A stretch of 6,771 bases of DNA. It comes from PVC group bacterium (GTDB taxonomy: Bacteria; Verrucomicrobiota; Kiritimatiellia; UBA8416). This document shows positions 5,592 to 6,771 of this stretch, piece by piece; the first letter of the stretch is position 1, and each line of letters begins with the position of its first letter. Position numbers and translations under genes: made by a program. The DNA lies in assembly GCA_003567805.1 (NCBI GenBank), contig PWYP01000097.1, positions 1 through 6,771 on the forward strand. The letters are read 5' to 3'. The notes under the pieces are model-generated. The model was not told where the DNA came from and did not search any database. It was given only the letters and a program-made list of their open reading frames with translations.

Positions 5592-6771
5592 GTGTTTTTC
5601 ATAGCATTTGTGTAGACGGACTGTCGCAGTATTTTTCCACGATTCGTCGTAAATTAGCGGCGATCATTGTTGGGGTGAGTGCTGCGGCGCTCGTTCTGGC
5701 TGGCGTTTTGATTTATTTTGGCCAGGTGACCATGTTTCGTCGCAACATGGCCGTTGATCTTCTGTTGCAAGCAAGTGTTGTGGCAAACAATTCGCTGGCG
5801 GCGGTTTCTTTTCGCGATCCGGATGATGCTATGCTGGTTCTGCATTCTTTATCAGGACGCAGCTCGCTGGCGTATGCACGTTTGAGCACCATTGATGGAG
5901 AAATCCTAGGAGAATATCGTCGGGAAGCATTTGAGGAGGAACCATTATTTTTTGTGTCCGAATATGAGTACATGTTTGCAGAAGATTGGCTGGTTGTGCA
6001 AGTGCCGGTTGTGCTGGATGATGAAACCATCGGGATGGTTTTCCTTCAATCTGATTTGGCCGCATTGGAGGTGTTTCGGCGTCACGTTTTTAAAACGACC
6101 GCTGCCAGTCTGCTGGTCGTGTTTGTTTTGGCATCGCTGATTTCCTTGCGTTTACGGAAAATTATTTCCGCTCCGATTGAACATTTGACAGGGGTTGCGC
6201 GCGATGTATCTCACCGGCGCGATTATTCCATACGCGCGAAGCATAGCAGCACAGATGAAATCGGGGTGCTGGCAGATGCCTTCAACGAAATGTTGGATGA
6301 GTTAGAGTTGCGTGACGAGAAGGTAAGAGAGCGCGGGCAACGCGCACAAGAATATTTGAATGTGGCTGGCGTGATGATTATCGCTTTGGATCGTAGCGGG
6401 TTGGTTTCGCTGATTAATCCCAAAGGTTGCGATATTCTCGGCTGTAGGGAGCATGAGATTGTCGGGAAAGATTGGTTTTCAACCTTCGTGTCTCCTGCTG
6501 CTCGCGAGAATCAAAGAGCGAATTTCACAGAATGGTTCAAAGATGAATCGGTTACGTTACGGCAATGCGAGAACGTTATTTGTGATGCATCAGGGAAAGA
6601 ACATTTAATGGTTTGGAATATTGGTGCCATACGGGGTGCGGATGGAGGTGTAATCCGGATTTTGTTGTCAGGAGAGGATGTTACCGAGCACCGAAAGGCA
6701 GAGAAGCGGGAAGCTGCCTTGCGCGAACAACTTGCACGGGCTGAGCGCATGAAATCGATAGGCGTTCTTGC
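5585..6771 (+). CDS. Membrane histidine kinase with CHASE8-like sensor, HAMP and PAS, 3'-truncated
   Basis: An open frame runs from ATG 5585 to the window edge (395 codons plus two bases). Domains in order: membrane helix 1 (about 24-46), CHASE8-like periplasmic sensor (about 50-165) with the hallmark ASVVANNSLAAVSFRDPDDA (63-82) and AYARLSTIDGEILGEY (96-111), membrane helix 2 (about 170-188), HAMP (about 189-243; APIEHL, DEIGVLADAFNEML), a linker helix, PAS (about 252-370), then an approach helix ending ERMKSIGVL, which normally leads into the phosphoacceptor histidine. The catalytic part is cut off, so a kinase is the likely but not fully seen identity; this ending is often found in PAS kinases, some of them hybrids with a receiver. 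The start overlaps the YfiR stop (ATGTTAA). No Shine-Dalgarno motif is visible, so translation is probably coupled. A TAG at 5552 in this frame leaves 5585 as the only ATG before the first membrane helix. Confidence 0.88.
   Translation, partial: MLSVFHSICVDGLSQYFSTIRRKLAAIIVGVSAAALVLAGVLIYFGQVTMFRRNMAVDLLLQASVVANNSLAAVSFRDPDDAMLVLHSLSGRSSLAYARLSTIDGEILGEYRREAFEEEPLFFVSEYEYMFAEDWLVVQVPVVLDDETIGMVFLQSDLAALEVFRRHVFKTTAASLLVVFVLASLISLRLRKIISAPIEHLTGVARDVSHRRDYSIRAKHSSTDEIGVLADAFNEMLDELELRDEKVRERGQRAQEYLNVAGVMIIALDRSGLVSLINPKGCDILGCREHEIVGKDWFSTFVSPAARENQRANFTEWFKDESVTLRQCENVICDASGKEHLMVWNIGAIRGADGGVIRILLSGEDVTEHRKAEKREAALREQLARAERMKSIGVL

Overview
The window carries five protein genes, all on the + strand, from a Gram-negative bacterium. 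An outer-membrane TonB-dependent receptor and two proteins with export signals or a periplasmic domain show this directly. Base composition looks intermediate, near 50% G+C by eye. The gene styles (NtrC-type two-component pair, YfiR family, receptor with an S-L-E-E-L leader) fit Proteobacteria or Desulfobacterota-like lineages. I cannot fix the taxon from the sequence alone. I see no RNA genes, insertion sequences, CRISPR arrays or phage genes.

Left block (1-2807): the 3' part of a membrane sensor histidine kinase whose first transmembrane segment lies outside the window. It is followed, with a 4-base ATGA overlap, by a complete NtrC-type response regulator (receiver, sigma-54 AAA+ domain, Fis-type helix-turn-helix). 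The pair is clearly co-translated and should act as one two-component system that switches on sigma-54 promoters. None of those promoters is visible in the gap that follows.

Gap (2808-2986): about 180 bases without a gene. It holds a near-consensus sigma-70 promoter (TTGACA, 17 bases, TACAAT) and two 8-base tandem repeats, one upstream of the -35 element and one across the -10 element. This marks a new transcription unit.

Right block (2987-6771): a TonB-dependent outer-membrane receptor, then a periplasmic YfiR-family protein 40 bases later. Overlapping the YfiR stop codon is a membrane kinase with a CHASE8-like periplasmic sensor, HAMP and PAS domains, and the beginning of a histidine-kinase dimerisation helix; it runs off the right edge. 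YfiR is known in Pseudomonas as the periplasmic inhibitor of YfiN, which has a CHASE8 sensor and a GGDEF output. Here the same sensor type sits on a histidine kinase, and an outer-membrane receptor is added in front. The most interesting reading is a three-layer envelope signalling chain: outer-membrane receptor, periplasmic YfiR, inner-membrane kinase. That chain is an inference from domain content and gene order.
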